Shown: positions 44,828 to 52,563 of the stretch, piece after piece
Layout: every line of letters begins with the position of its first letter
Position numbering within the stretch: position 1 is the stretch's first letter
DNA from: Paenibacillus luteus
Lineage (GTDB): Bacteria; Bacillota; Bacilli; Paenibacillales; Paenibacillaceae
NCBI RefSeq assembly: GCF_006542765.1
Contig: NZ_SKCD01000020.1
Coordinates: 1-64,000 of the forward strand
Reading direction: 5' to 3'
DNA: 64,000 nt
Translations under genes and position numbers: made by a program
The notes under the pieces: model-generated
Told to the model about the DNA's origin: nothing
Databases searched by the model: none
The model's input: the letters and a program-made list of their open reading frames with translations, nothing else

Positions 44828-45889
44828 ATGATCGTTATTACGAATGCTAGTATTGCTGATGAGCGGATTAATGAAATTGTTGCCCATATCGAAAGAGCCG
44901 GCGTTCAAGCCCATGTATCCAAAGGCACGGACCGTACGGTAATCGGAATCATTGGCCAAGCTGAGCCTACGCTTGCAGAGCATTTGCGCCAGATGAAGGG
45001 CGTTGAGAATGTAATTAAAATTTCTAAATCCTATAAGCTTGCAAGCCGTGACTTCCATCCCGACGATACCGTTATCGATATTAAAGGCGTAAAGATCGGC
45101 GGAAGCAACCTCGTTATTATGGGTGGCCCGTGCGCGGTTGAAACACCGGAGCAAATCGATGAGATTGCCCGCTTGGTGAAAGCGGCTGGCGGCCAGGTAT
45201 TGCGCGGAGGCGCGTTTAAACCGCGCACAGGGCCGTACAGCTTCCAAGGTGTAGGCGTAGAAGGTTTAGTCATGATGGCGGAAGCAGGGAAGAAGCATGG
45301 GCTTCTGACGATCACGGAGGTCATGACGCCGGAGTATGTCGATGTATGTGCGGAATATGCGGATATTCTTCAGGTTGGCACTCGCAACATGCAAAACTTC
45401 GATTTGCTGCGCAAGCTGGGCACGATCCAGACGCCTGTTTTGCTAAAACGCGGATTCAGCTCTACGTATGATGAATTCCTAAATGCTGCGGAATACATCC
45501 TTGCCGGCGGAAACCCGAATGTTATGCTTTGCGAGCGGGGAATCCGAACGTTTGAGACGTACACGCGCAACACGCTTGATTTGTCAGCTATTCCTGTACT
45601 GCAGTCGCTCAGCCATTTGCCAGTCATATCCGATCCAAGCCACGGCACGGGACGCCGCGAGCTGGTTGAGCCGATGTCCAAGGCATCGGTAGCGGCCGGT
45701 GCGAACGGCTTGATCGTTGAAATGCATACGGACCCGGACAACTCGATGACAGGAGACGGGGTACAATCGTTGTTCCCTGATCAATTCGCCAACCTGCTGA
45801 AGGACCTTGAACAGCTTGCTCCAATCGTTGGCAAACAGTTCGATACGCCTAAAGCGCCAGCCGAAGCCTTCAAAGAGTGGAAAATCTAA
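44828..45889 (+). CDS. aroF: 3-deoxy-7-phosphoheptulonate synthase (AroA/AroG type I-beta)
   Basis: 353 aa. First step of the shikimate pathway, joining PEP and erythrose 4-phosphate. Residues 1-75 form the ferredoxin-like regulatory domain (MIVITNASIADERI) used for feedback control; the barrel follows. GGPCAVETPEQ carries a metal Cys, KPRTGPYSFQG is near the PEP site, and ISDPSHGTGRR and EMHTDPDNS carry metal His/Glu/Asp ligands. ATG 44828 has AGGAG eight bases upstream; GTG 44819 is rejected as it lies in that site. Confidence 0.95.
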   Translation: MIVITNASIADERINEIVAHIERAGVQAHVSKGTDRTVIGIIGQAEPTLAEHLRQMKGVENVIKISKSYKLASRDFHPDDTVIDIKGVKIGGSNLVIMGGPCAVETPEQIDEIARLVKAAGGQVLRGGAFKPRTGPYSFQGVGVEGLVMMAEAGKKHGLLTITEVMTPEYVDVCAEYADILQVGTRNMQNFDLLRKLGTIQTPVLLKRGFSSTYDEFLNAAEYILAGGNPNVMLCERGIRTFETYTRNTLDLSAIPVLQSLSHLPVISDPSHGTGRRELVEPMSKASVAAGANGLIVEMHTDPDNSMTGDGVQSLFPDQFANLLKDLEQLAPIVGKQFDTPKAPAEAFKEWKI

Positions 45890-45904
45890 TCAAGCTAACA
45901 TCAA

Positions 45905-45943
45905 AGAGCCCAGCCATCGAGAGATGGCTGGGCTCTTTTTTTT
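45905..45943 (+). terminator. Terminator of aroF
   Basis: AGAGCCCAGCCATC-GAGA-GATGGCTGGGCTCT followed by eight T. Confidence 0.95.
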
Positions 45944-46046
45944 CATTTGGCAGCATGGCCATGTAATAGCTTACATGGAAAAAACCGCTAAAGCTTAGAT
46001 ATGCAAGGGCTGCGGGGTTTTCTCCCTTCCTTTATAGGCGGAATTG

Positions 46047-46060
46047 TGAACAACTGTTCA
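46047..46060. promoter_or_regulatory. Palindrome upstream of the glnA promoter
   Basis: TGAACA-AC-TGTTCA. A related palindrome, TGAACA-ATACC-TGTTCA, lies at 46165-46181 after the -10, so the pair brackets the promoter. The binder is unknown. Confidence 0.5.
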
Positions 46061-46064
46061 AACT

Positions 46065-46081
46065 TGTAAGTATAGCTTACA
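46065..46081. promoter_or_regulatory. GlnR/TnrA-type operator
   Basis: TGTAAGTATAGCTTACA matches TGTNA-N7-TNACA exactly. A half-matching site ends with TTACA at 46099-46103, 22 bases on; TTACATAGCTA is repeated after both. It lies 29 bases upstream of the -35. Confidence 0.82.
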
Positions 46082-46109
46082 TAGCTACAAAAAATACCTT
46101 ACATAGCTA

Positions 46110-46139
46110 TTGACGGAGATTGAAGGCTAGTTTTATAAT
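46110..46139 (+). promoter_or_regulatory. Promoter of glnA
   Basis: TTGACG (46110-46115), 18 bases, TATAAT (46134-46139). Confidence 0.75.
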
Positions 46140-46164
46140 AACGACATGGATTTGGAGCAATAAT

Positions 46165-46181
46165 TGAACAATACCTGTTCA
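46165..46181. promoter_or_regulatory. Palindrome in the glnA leader
   Basis: TGAACA-ATACC-TGTTCA, about 20 bases after the predicted start site. Same arms as the palindrome at 46047-46060 with a different spacer. Confidence 0.5.
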
Positions 46182-46218
46182 ACACTACGCTAATGTTCGG
46201 AAATGGAGGAAATTATTA

Positions 46219-47643
46219 ATGTCAGTTCAAAACGTATTGGACAATATTAAAGAAAACAGCATTATGTTTGTAGATTTCCGCTTCGTGGATCTTCTAGGTC
46301 ATGCACACCACATCACGCTGCCAGCAGCTGAGGTTGACGCAGATACTTTCGTAAACGGGGTAGCTTTTGACGGTTCTTCCATCCACGGTTTCCGTGGTAT
46401 CGAGAATTCCGATATGGTTATGATTCCAGATACAGAATCGGTATTTATCGATCCTTTCACAGACCACCCTACACTGAACATTATGTGTAATATTCATACA
46501 CCTGAAGGCGAACGCTATGACCGCGATCCGCGCAGCATCGCTCAGAAGGCTGAAGAGTTTCTTCAAACGACTGGCGTTGGTACGACAGCATTTTTCGCGC
46601 CTGAGCCTGAATTCTTTATCTTCGACGAAGTTCGCTATGAAAGCTCCATGAATGCATCTTCCTATGTTGTTGAATCGGAAGAAGCAGGCTGGAACACGAA
46701 CCGCAAAGAAGAAGGCGGCAACCTTGGTTCCAAAATACCGGTAAAAGGCGGTTACGTTCCAGTAGCGCCTGTTGATTCCCAACAAGATATCCGCAGCGAA
46801 ATGGTTCGCCTTTTGCAAGAATCGGGTCTTCGCGTTGAGCGTCATCACCATGAAGTAGCGACAGCGGGTCAAGCAGAAATCAACTTCCGCTTCGATACGT
46901 TGACTAAAACAGCAGACAACCTGATGAAATTCAAATATATCATTCATAACACGGCTCGCCAATACGGCAAAACAGCAACATTCATGCCTAAGCCGCTTTT
47001 CGGCGACAACGGTAGCGGTATGCACGTTCATACTTCGATCTTTAATGGCGACGAGCCTTTGTTCTACGATAAAGGCGCGTATGCTAACCTTAGCGAAATG
47101 GCAATGCACTACATTGGCGGCGTGCTTTACCACGCACCGGCTCTAATCGCGATCACAAACCCGAGCACGAACTCGTTCAAACGTCTTGTGCCTGGTTACG
47201 AAGCTCCAGTTAACCTTGTATTCTCTAAAGGTAACCGTTCGGCAGCGATCCGTATTCCAATCGCAGCTGTAACACCTAAGGGCTGTCGTATTGAGTTCCG
47301 TACACCGGATAACACAGCTAACCCTTACCTAGCATTCGCAGCGATGCTGCTTGCTGGTCTTGACGGAATTAAGCGCAAGCTTGATCCAGTCGCTCTAGGC
47401 TATGGTCCTTTCGACAAAAACATTTATGAATTGCCGGAAGAAGAGAAAAAAGAAATTCGCAGTGTACCTGGTACGCTTGACGAAGCGCTTAACGCTCTTG
47501 AAGCAGATTCCGATTTCTTGACAGAAAGCGGCGTGTTCACGAAAGATTTCATCGACAACTACGTAGCGATCAAACGTCAAGAAGCGAAAGCTGTTGCGAT
47601 CCGCATTCATCCGCACGAGTTCAGCCTTTACTACGATTGCTAA
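46219..47643 (+). CDS. glnA: Type I glutamine synthetase, beta-like subtype
   Basis: 474 aa, longer than the 444-aa GSI-alpha enzyme encoded by Bacillus glnRA operons. It has an extra segment near residues 155-185 (SEEAGWNTNRKEEGGNLG). Catalytic landmarks: DGSSIHGF, APEPEFFIFD, GQAEINFRFD, GDNGSGMHVH, NPSTNSFKRLVPGYEAPV. KNIYELP near the C-terminus aligns with the adenylylation site of GSI-beta (Tyr403 here). No glnR is next to it; control is probably through the GlnR/TnrA-like site upstream. Confidence 0.93.
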   Translation: MSVQNVLDNIKENSIMFVDFRFVDLLGHAHHITLPAAEVDADTFVNGVAFDGSSIHGFRGIENSDMVMIPDTESVFIDPFTDHPTLNIMCNIHTPEGERYDRDPRSIAQKAEEFLQTTGVGTTAFFAPEPEFFIFDEVRYESSMNASSYVVESEEAGWNTNRKEEGGNLGSKIPVKGGYVPVAPVDSQQDIRSEMVRLLQESGLRVERHHHEVATAGQAEINFRFDTLTKTADNLMKFKYIIHNTARQYGKTATFMPKPLFGDNGSGMHVHTSIFNGDEPLFYDKGAYANLSEMAMHYIGGVLYHAPALIAITNPSTNSFKRLVPGYEAPVNLVFSKGNRSAAIRIPIAAVTPKGCRIEFRTPDNTANPYLAFAAMLLAGLDGIKRKLDPVALGYGPFDKNIYELPEEEKKEIRSVPGTLDEALNALEADSDFLTESGVFTKDFIDNYVAIKRQEAKAVAIRIHPHEFSLYYDC

Positions 47644-47661
47644 TCCGATCGTTAAGAAATA

Positions 47662-47694
47662 AAAGAAACGGGTCCCTTGGGACCCGTTTCTTTT
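47662..47694 (+). terminator. Terminator of glnA
   Basis: AAGAAACGGGTCCC-TT-GGGACCCGTTTCTT, then T-rich. Confidence 0.93.
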
Positions 47695-47696
47695 GC

Positions 47697-47795
47697 AAAT
47701 ATAAGAATGGATAAGATTGTTAGCTTACAAAGGGCTTATATTTCACCGTCAAAGCTACTTCAGCGTCTAAAGGACGCTGAAGGCATTTTTGCTTG
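47697..47795. repeat. Dispersed two-hairpin repeat, copy B
   Basis: AAATATAAG (47697-47705) with CTTATATTT (47735-47743). Then CAGCGTC-TAAAG-GACGCTG (47761-47779) followed by AAGGCATTTTTGCTTG. It aligns with 35676-35779, with stem changes that keep pairing. The rest of this 314-base gap (to 47957) shows nothing else. Confidence 0.8.
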
Positions 47796-47957
47796 GTATT
47801 GTAAACAAATGATGAACGAAATCCGAATGTTTAATGTTAATTTTTAGACATACGTTCGACTTTTTGTCGTTAAGTATGCGAAATACACTTGATGCGAACC
47901 TTCAAAATTGCTATCATAACCATAGCATATATAAAGAAACAGAGGTGGGTATCCAAG

Positions 47958-49043
47958 ATGACACGAGCATTTAACTTTAATGCAGGACCAGCCGCAATAC
48001 CGCTTGAGGTGCTCAAGCAAGCCCAGGAGCAATTTGTTGATTATCAGGGCGCAGGAATGTCGATCATGGAAATGTCTCACCGCAGCAAACTGTATGAAGC
48101 GGTAAATAATGATTCGCAAGCTTTGCTGCGCGAATTGTTCGGAGTGCCGGACAATTATGATGTGCTTTTGCTGCAAGGCGGTGCAAGTACGCAATTCGCT
48201 TTGCTTCCATTGAATCTTTTGCAGCCTGGCAAGCCGGGCGCTTATGTCATGACAGGCGCGTGGGCGGATAAGGCGTTGAAGGAAGCCAAGCTTATTGGTG
48301 AAACCGTAATCGCTGCTTCGACCGAAGCTGACAAGTTTATGCGTATGCCGACATCGTCTGAGATTCAAGTGCCTAGCAATGCTTCATACGTTCATCTTAC
48401 ATCGAATGAAACGATCGGCGGAACACAATTCCAGGAGTTCCCGGATACCGGAGACGTGCCGCTTATTGTCGATATGTCGAGCGATATCTTAAGCAGACCG
48501 GTGGATGTGAGCAAGTTCGGCGTGATTTATGCCGGCGCCCAGAAAAACCTAGGACCATCAGGTGTAACGGTGGTCATCATTCGTAAAGATCTTGTCGAAA
48601 ACGGTTCGAAAACGATTCCTTCCATGTTCCGTTACAGCACGCATGCGAAGAGCGGATCGCTTTATAATACACCGCCATCTTTCTCGGTTTATATGATGAA
48701 ATTGGTTCTCGAGTGGATCAAAGACAAGGGTGGCGTTGCTCAGCTAGAGCAATTCAACCGCGACAAAACGAAGCTGATCTACGATGCTATCGATCAAAGC
48801 AGCGGTTTCTACATCGGCTGCGCACAGCCGCAAAGCCGCTCGCTGATGAACATTACGTTCCGTATTCAAACGGAAGAGCTGGAGAACCTGTTCATTAAGG
48901 AATCGGAGAAGGAAGGTTTTGTCGGTTTGAAGGGACATCGCGATGTTGGCGGCTTAAGAGCTTCGACTTACAACGCCGTGCCGCTTGAGAGCTGCCAAGC
49001 GCTTCAGCAATTTATGGTGGACTTCCAGAAACGCAACGGTTAA
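47958..49043 (+). CDS. serC: Phosphoserine aminotransferase
   Basis: 361-aa PLP enzyme converting 3-phosphohydroxypyruvate to phosphoserine in serine (and pyridoxal) synthesis. FNFNAGPAAIP at the start, LLQGGASTQFA for phosphate binding, and the PLP lysine in YAGAQKNLGPSG. HRDVGGLRASTYNA near the end is the substrate-binding segment. ATG 47958 has AGAGGTGGG upstream; an in-frame ATG at 47889 lacks one. No serA is adjacent. Confidence 0.96.
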   Translation: MTRAFNFNAGPAAIPLEVLKQAQEQFVDYQGAGMSIMEMSHRSKLYEAVNNDSQALLRELFGVPDNYDVLLLQGGASTQFALLPLNLLQPGKPGAYVMTGAWADKALKEAKLIGETVIAASTEADKFMRMPTSSEIQVPSNASYVHLTSNETIGGTQFQEFPDTGDVPLIVDMSSDILSRPVDVSKFGVIYAGAQKNLGPSGVTVVIIRKDLVENGSKTIPSMFRYSTHAKSGSLYNTPPSFSVYMMKLVLEWIKDKGGVAQLEQFNRDKTKLIYDAIDQSSGFYIGCAQPQSRSLMNITFRIQTEELENLFIKESEKEGFVGLKGHRDVGGLRASTYNAVPLESCQALQQFMVDFQKRNG

Positions 49044-49092
49044 ATGATTGCTTTGTTCGTTTTCTTGCCATAAACGAAGTGGTTTGCAAATA

Positions 49093-49134
49093 AAAACCGC
49101 CCTTGCCTTCTAAAGTAGAAGGAGGGCGGTTTTT
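49093..49134 (+). terminator. Terminator of serC (bidirectional)
   Basis: AAAAACCGCCCT...AGGGCGGTTTTT with inner CCTTC/GAAGG. It could also serve the convergent response-regulator gene. Confidence 0.9.
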
Positions 49135-49170
49135 CGCGTGCTGTATTCGAGCGGTGTCTTACTTGATCGA

Positions 49171-49893
49171 TTATGCTTGTGCGACTGAGCTTTCAGCTAT
49201 ATGGGGACCATTCAGTTTATAGCCAACATTACGGACGGTCATAATATATTCCGGTGTCCGGGCGTTTTTCTCAATTTTATCCCGCAAATGGCTAATATGA
49301 ACGTCGACGATTCGGGTATCGCCAAGAAAGTGATAATCCCATACCCCGTGCAGCAGCTGTTGGCGGCTAAGCACTTTCCCTTTGTGACGGCAGAGGAACA
49401 AGAGCAGCTCAAACTCCTTTGGCGTGAGCTCGACGGGCTTCCCGTCAATGAATACTTCCCGCTGCTCGACCTTGACGTTCAGGCGGCCAATATCAAAGGC
49501 GGTGTCGTCTGCACTGCCGGGCAGTGACTGCACACGGCGGAATATGGCTTGAATGCGTGACACAAGCTCCTGAGGGCTGAAGGGCTTCGTCATATAGTCA
49601 TCTGCGCCGTTATCTAGCCCAGCAATCTTATCGGTAACGTCTTGTAGAGCGGTCAACATAACGATGGGTACAGCATTGCTTTGCTTGCGAAGCTCACGGC
49701 AAACTTGAATGCCATCCATTTTTGGAAGCATAAGGTCAAGAACGATTAAATCGGGGCGAAAAGGTTTCAGCATGTCGAATACGGCTTCACCGTCACCTAC
49801 GCAGCGAACATCATAGCCTGCCAGTTTTAAGTTGAATTCTATCAGCATCGATATGGATGGCTCATCATCAACGACCAAAATCTTTTTCCGCAT
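49171..49893 (-). CDS. OmpR/PhoP-family response regulator without an adjacent kinase
   Basis: 240 aa. Receiver with VVDDEPSI, phospho-Asp in IVLDLMLPKMDG and MTKPFSP; winged helix with VELTPKEFELLLFL and YIMTVRNVGYKL. By similarity it is PhoP-like. Upstream is divergent trmL and downstream convergent serC, so no histidine kinase shares its transcript. The partner must lie elsewhere, or it may be regulated otherwise. Confidence 0.9.
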   Translation of the reverse strand: MRKKILVVDDEPSISMLIEFNLKLAGYDVRCVGDGEAVFDMLKPFRPDLIVLDLMLPKMDGIQVCRELRKQSNAVPIVMLTALQDVTDKIAGLDNGADDYMTKPFSPQELVSRIQAIFRRVQSLPGSADDTAFDIGRLNVKVEQREVFIDGKPVELTPKEFELLLFLCRHKGKVLSRQQLLHGVWDYHFLGDTRIVDVHISHLRDKIEKNARTPEYIMTVRNVGYKLNGPHIAESSVAQA

Positions 49894-50043
49894 GGTTCAG
49901 CTCTCCTTCATGTGTTTCCGCCTATTATGTTTCCTATTATGAAGGTGAAAATTATGCTTGAGATTAACGGTACGTAAAGTGGGTGTAAAAATATTCGCTA
50001 TTTTCGTGTATAATAGGCAAAATGAGAGGTGAGATAGAAAGCC

Positions 50044-50508
50044 ATGCCATTTCATATCGTTTTGGTGGAACCGGAAATTCCGGCAAACACAGGTAATATT
50101 TCGCGCACCTGTGCTGCAACCGGTACAATTTTGCATTTAGTAAGACCGCTCGGCTTTGATACGGATGACCGTACCTTGAAGCGGGCTGGGCTCGATTACT
50201 GGCATTCTGTCCATATTGAGTATCATGATTCTTTTGAAGAAGTGCTTGCCAGCTATCCGGAAGGCCGTTTTTTTTATGCCAGCACGAAAGCCCGGCATTC
50301 TTATTCACAATTCGAGTATAAGGACGGAGACTTTTTCGTGTTCGGCAAAGAGACGAAAGGGCTGCCTCAGGAGCTCATAGACGCTAATTTGGAAAGCTGC
50401 ATTAAAATGCCGATGACCGATACGGTGCGATCACTTAATTTATCCAATTCAGCGGCTATCGTTATTTATGAGGCGCTCAGGCAAAATGATTTTCCGGGAC
50501 TAAAGTGA
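50044..50508 (+). CDS. trmL: tRNA (cytidine(34)-2'-O)-methyltransferase
   Basis: 154-aa SPOUT enzyme that 2'-O-methylates the wobble base of certain leucine tRNAs. FHIVLVEPEIPANTGNISRT at the start, FVFGKETKGLP (SAM loop), and the trefoil knot segment KMPMTDTVRSLNLSNSAAI near the end. GAGAGGTGAGA precedes the ATG; a TATAAT -10 lies at 50009-50014. Confidence 0.93.
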   Translation: MPFHIVLVEPEIPANTGNISRTCAATGTILHLVRPLGFDTDDRTLKRAGLDYWHSVHIEYHDSFEEVLASYPEGRFFYASTKARHSYSQFEYKDGDFFVFGKETKGLPQELIDANLESCIKMPMTDTVRSLNLSNSAAIVIYEALRQNDFPGLK

Positions 50509-50686
50509 TAATTTATGATTTTTTTAACTTTTATTGGTATTTTATCGCCGGAAAACAAAAATTTAATTGCAGGATATTAAGAATTTATGAATGAATGAAG
50601 GAAATGCGGAAGTACCATCGAAACACTATAACGCAGAGGTTTCTCAAAAACGACTTGCGAAACCAGACACAGAAGAGGTGAAAGTG

Positions 50687-50935
50687 ATGAAACCAGCAGG
50701 TGTAGTAAGGAAAGTGGATCAACTCGGCCGTATTGTACTTCCAAAATCATTACGTAAACGTTATTTGATGAACGAGGGCGATCCCGTGGAAATTTTCGTC
50801 CAAGGTGACCATATTATTTTGGAGCGTTACCGTCCAAAATGCGTGTTTTGCGGCTCTATGGTTGAGGTACGTGATTTCAAGGATCGTTATGTATGTGGCG
50901 TTTGTATGGAAGAAATGGCAGAGCTGCAGCGCTAG
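50687..50935 (+). CDS. AbrB-family transcriptional regulator with a C-terminal cysteine pair motif
   Basis: 82 aa. Residues 1-50 are the AbrB swapped-hairpin DNA-binding domain (GVVRKVDQLGRIVLPKSLRK). The C-terminal 32 residues contain C52-x2-C55 and C70-x2-C73, likely a small zinc-binding knuckle in place of the usual AbrB multimerisation domain. ATG 50687 follows AGAGGTG; the in-frame upstream starts lack support. A transition-state role is inferred from the family only. Confidence 0.87.
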   Translation: MKPAGVVRKVDQLGRIVLPKSLRKRYLMNEGDPVEIFVQGDHIILERYRPKCVFCGSMVEVRDFKDRYVCGVCMEEMAELQR

Positions 50936-50958
50936 TCAGCGCTAAGGCCTGCTATTTT

Positions 50959-51016
50959 AACGAAATGAAGCTTCCCGAAATGAGCAAATGCGCTCGGCGG
51001 GAAGCTTCGTTTGTTT
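50959..51016 (+). terminator. Terminator of the AbrB-like gene
   Basis: AACGAA(AT)GAAGCTTCCCG pairs with CGGGAAGCTTCGTT, then TGTTT. The gap beyond (to 51133) contains a GTATACGG/CCGTATAC inverted repeat and nothing else I recognise. Confidence 0.8.
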
Positions 51017-51133
51017 CATGATAGTAGGAAGCAGGCGACAACGGCCATGCTTCCTTTCTGTTAATGGTATACGGACGAATGCCTAAGACAGGATTCAGCC
51101 GTATACATTCACCATAAGCTGGCGGCTGCGAGC

Positions 51134-51226
51134 TTACAGGCCTTGCGTCTTGTCGTCATTGTAGGAGCTAGTGAGCATCGCCGTAATGAACAATGCAAGC
51201 ACGGTCATGACAATAATAAAGTTCAT
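51134..51226 (-). CDS. 30-aa single-helix membrane peptide
   Basis: MNFIIVMTVLALFITAMLTS followed by a polar tail SYNDDKTQGL. A strong GGAGGTG stands eight bases before the ATG, and minus-strand TATAAT lies about 40 bases further up, so translation is plausible. No family recognised. Confidence 0.6.
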   Translation of the reverse strand: MNFIIVMTVLALFITAMLTSSYNDDKTQGL

Positions 51227-51366
51227 CTGTGGGACACCTCCAAATAAGCTGTCTTTATTATAACCAACGACGGCAAAAAAGAAAACTTTAAAAGTTGTGA
51301 ACACATTGTTAACATAGAGAGTATGAGCATAGCGGGCATATAAGCTCGCGAGGAGGAGCGTACAAT

Positions 51367-52563
51367 ATGAATTATCGTTTTTCATCCAGAGTATCACAGT
51401 TAAAATCGTCAGCCGTTAGGGATATTCTGAAGCTGACACAAGGAAAGGATATGATTTCGTTTGCGGGAGGGCTCCCGGCAGAGGAACTTTTTCCGGTGCA
51501 AGCGATTCGTGAAGCGGCAGACCGCGCATTTACGGCAGGGACTGGGGCGCTGCAATATGGCCTTACGGAAGGCTACCTGCCGCTTCGGGAGCAGTTATGC
51601 GAGCGTATGGCCGCAAAGCAAATGCTTGTGAATCCGGACCAAATGATTCTAACGACGGGATCGCAGCAAGCGATCGATTTGCTCGTGGGCGTGCTTACGG
51701 AGCCAGGCGATACGATCTTAGTCGAGAAGCCTACCTATTTGGCCAGCCTGCAGGTGTTTGCTCTGCATGGTCTAAAGGTAGTTGCTGCGGAGAGCGATGA
51801 AGACGGCATTATTCCTGAAGAGGCAGAGCGGCTTATTCGCGAGCATCGGCCGAAGCTGCTTTACGCGGTGCCGACCTTCGGGAATCCGACCGGACGCGTA
51901 TGGAGCCTGGAGCGCAGGAAGAAGCTTCTTGCGCTTTGCAAGCAAAATGATATGCCGATCATTGAGGATGATCCGTATGGCGATATCAAATTTGACGAGG
52001 GTGAACAATTCCCTACGCTGTTTTCCCTGGAGGGTCAGGCTGAGGGCGGAGCCGTATTCTATACGAGTACCTTCTCCAAAACGGTTGCGCCTGCGCTGCG
52101 TTCGGGTTGGGCAATTGGGGACAGCACCGTTATTGGGATGGTAGCTAAAGCAAAGCAAGCCGCTGATCTTCACTCCAGCGCAATCGATCAGCAAATTTTG
52201 AGCCAATTGCTGAAGGGCTTTGATTTGGACAGCCATATCCGGCTTATATCCAAATCCTATGGAGAGCGTATGGTGGAGATGCATGAGCTGTTGAAGCGCG
52301 AAGCGCTTCAAGACGTGACGTGGGTGAAGCCTAAGGGAGGCATGTTCCTGTGGCTAGAGCTGCCGGATGGACTTGATGCGGAGGCACTGCTGCGCTGTGC
52401 GGTTCAGAAGGGCATGGCTTTCGTACCGGGAAGCTCCTTCTACGGCGATCATCCGCAGCGAAACACCGCCAGATTGAACTATACCTATAATACAGGTGCG
52501 CGCACAGAGCAGGGCGTGAAACGGTTTGTGGAAGCGCTGGGCGAGTTTACGGCGCGGAGCTAA
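51367..52563 (+). CDS. PLP-dependent aminotransferase (class I/II, 2-aminoadipate/MocR-like)
   Basis: 398 aa. Fold type I aminotransferase without a helix-turn-helix domain. ISFAGGLPAEELFP at the start and TTGSQQAIDLL for phosphate contact. YAVPTFGNPTGRVW and IIEDDPYGDI hold cofactor Asn/Asp/Tyr, and the PLP lysine is in YTSTFSKTVAPALRSGW. The C-terminal Arg is in NTARLNYTY. Substrates of this subfamily include 2-aminoadipate and aromatic or branched-chain amino acids. GAGGAG before the ATG. Its 3' end overlaps the convergent gene by 17 bases. Confidence 0.88.
   Translation: MNYRFSSRVSQLKSSAVRDILKLTQGKDMISFAGGLPAEELFPVQAIREAADRAFTAGTGALQYGLTEGYLPLREQLCERMAAKQMLVNPDQMILTTGSQQAIDLLVGVLTEPGDTILVEKPTYLASLQVFALHGLKVVAAESDEDGIIPEEAERLIREHRPKLLYAVPTFGNPTGRVWSLERRKKLLALCKQNDMPIIEDDPYGDIKFDEGEQFPTLFSLEGQAEGGAVFYTSTFSKTVAPALRSGWAIGDSTVIGMVAKAKQAADLHSSAIDQQILSQLLKGFDLDSHIRLISKSYGERMVEMHELLKREALQDVTWVKPKGGMFLWLELPDGLDAEALLRCAVQKGMAFVPGSSFYGDHPQRNTARLNYTYNTGARTEQGVKRFVEALGEFTARS

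Noticed and set aside
45959-45976. Second GlnR/TnrA box (ATGTAATAGCTTACAT)
   Set aside because: The spacer between TGTAA and TTACA is 4 instead of 7 bases, so it does not fit the site; it is more likely a hairpin after the aroF terminator.
46047-46060. LexA/DinR box upstream of glnA
   Set aside because: GAAC-N4-GTTC fits loosely but the flanks lack the CGAAC...GTTCG context and glnA is not an SOS gene; kept only as an unassigned palindrome.
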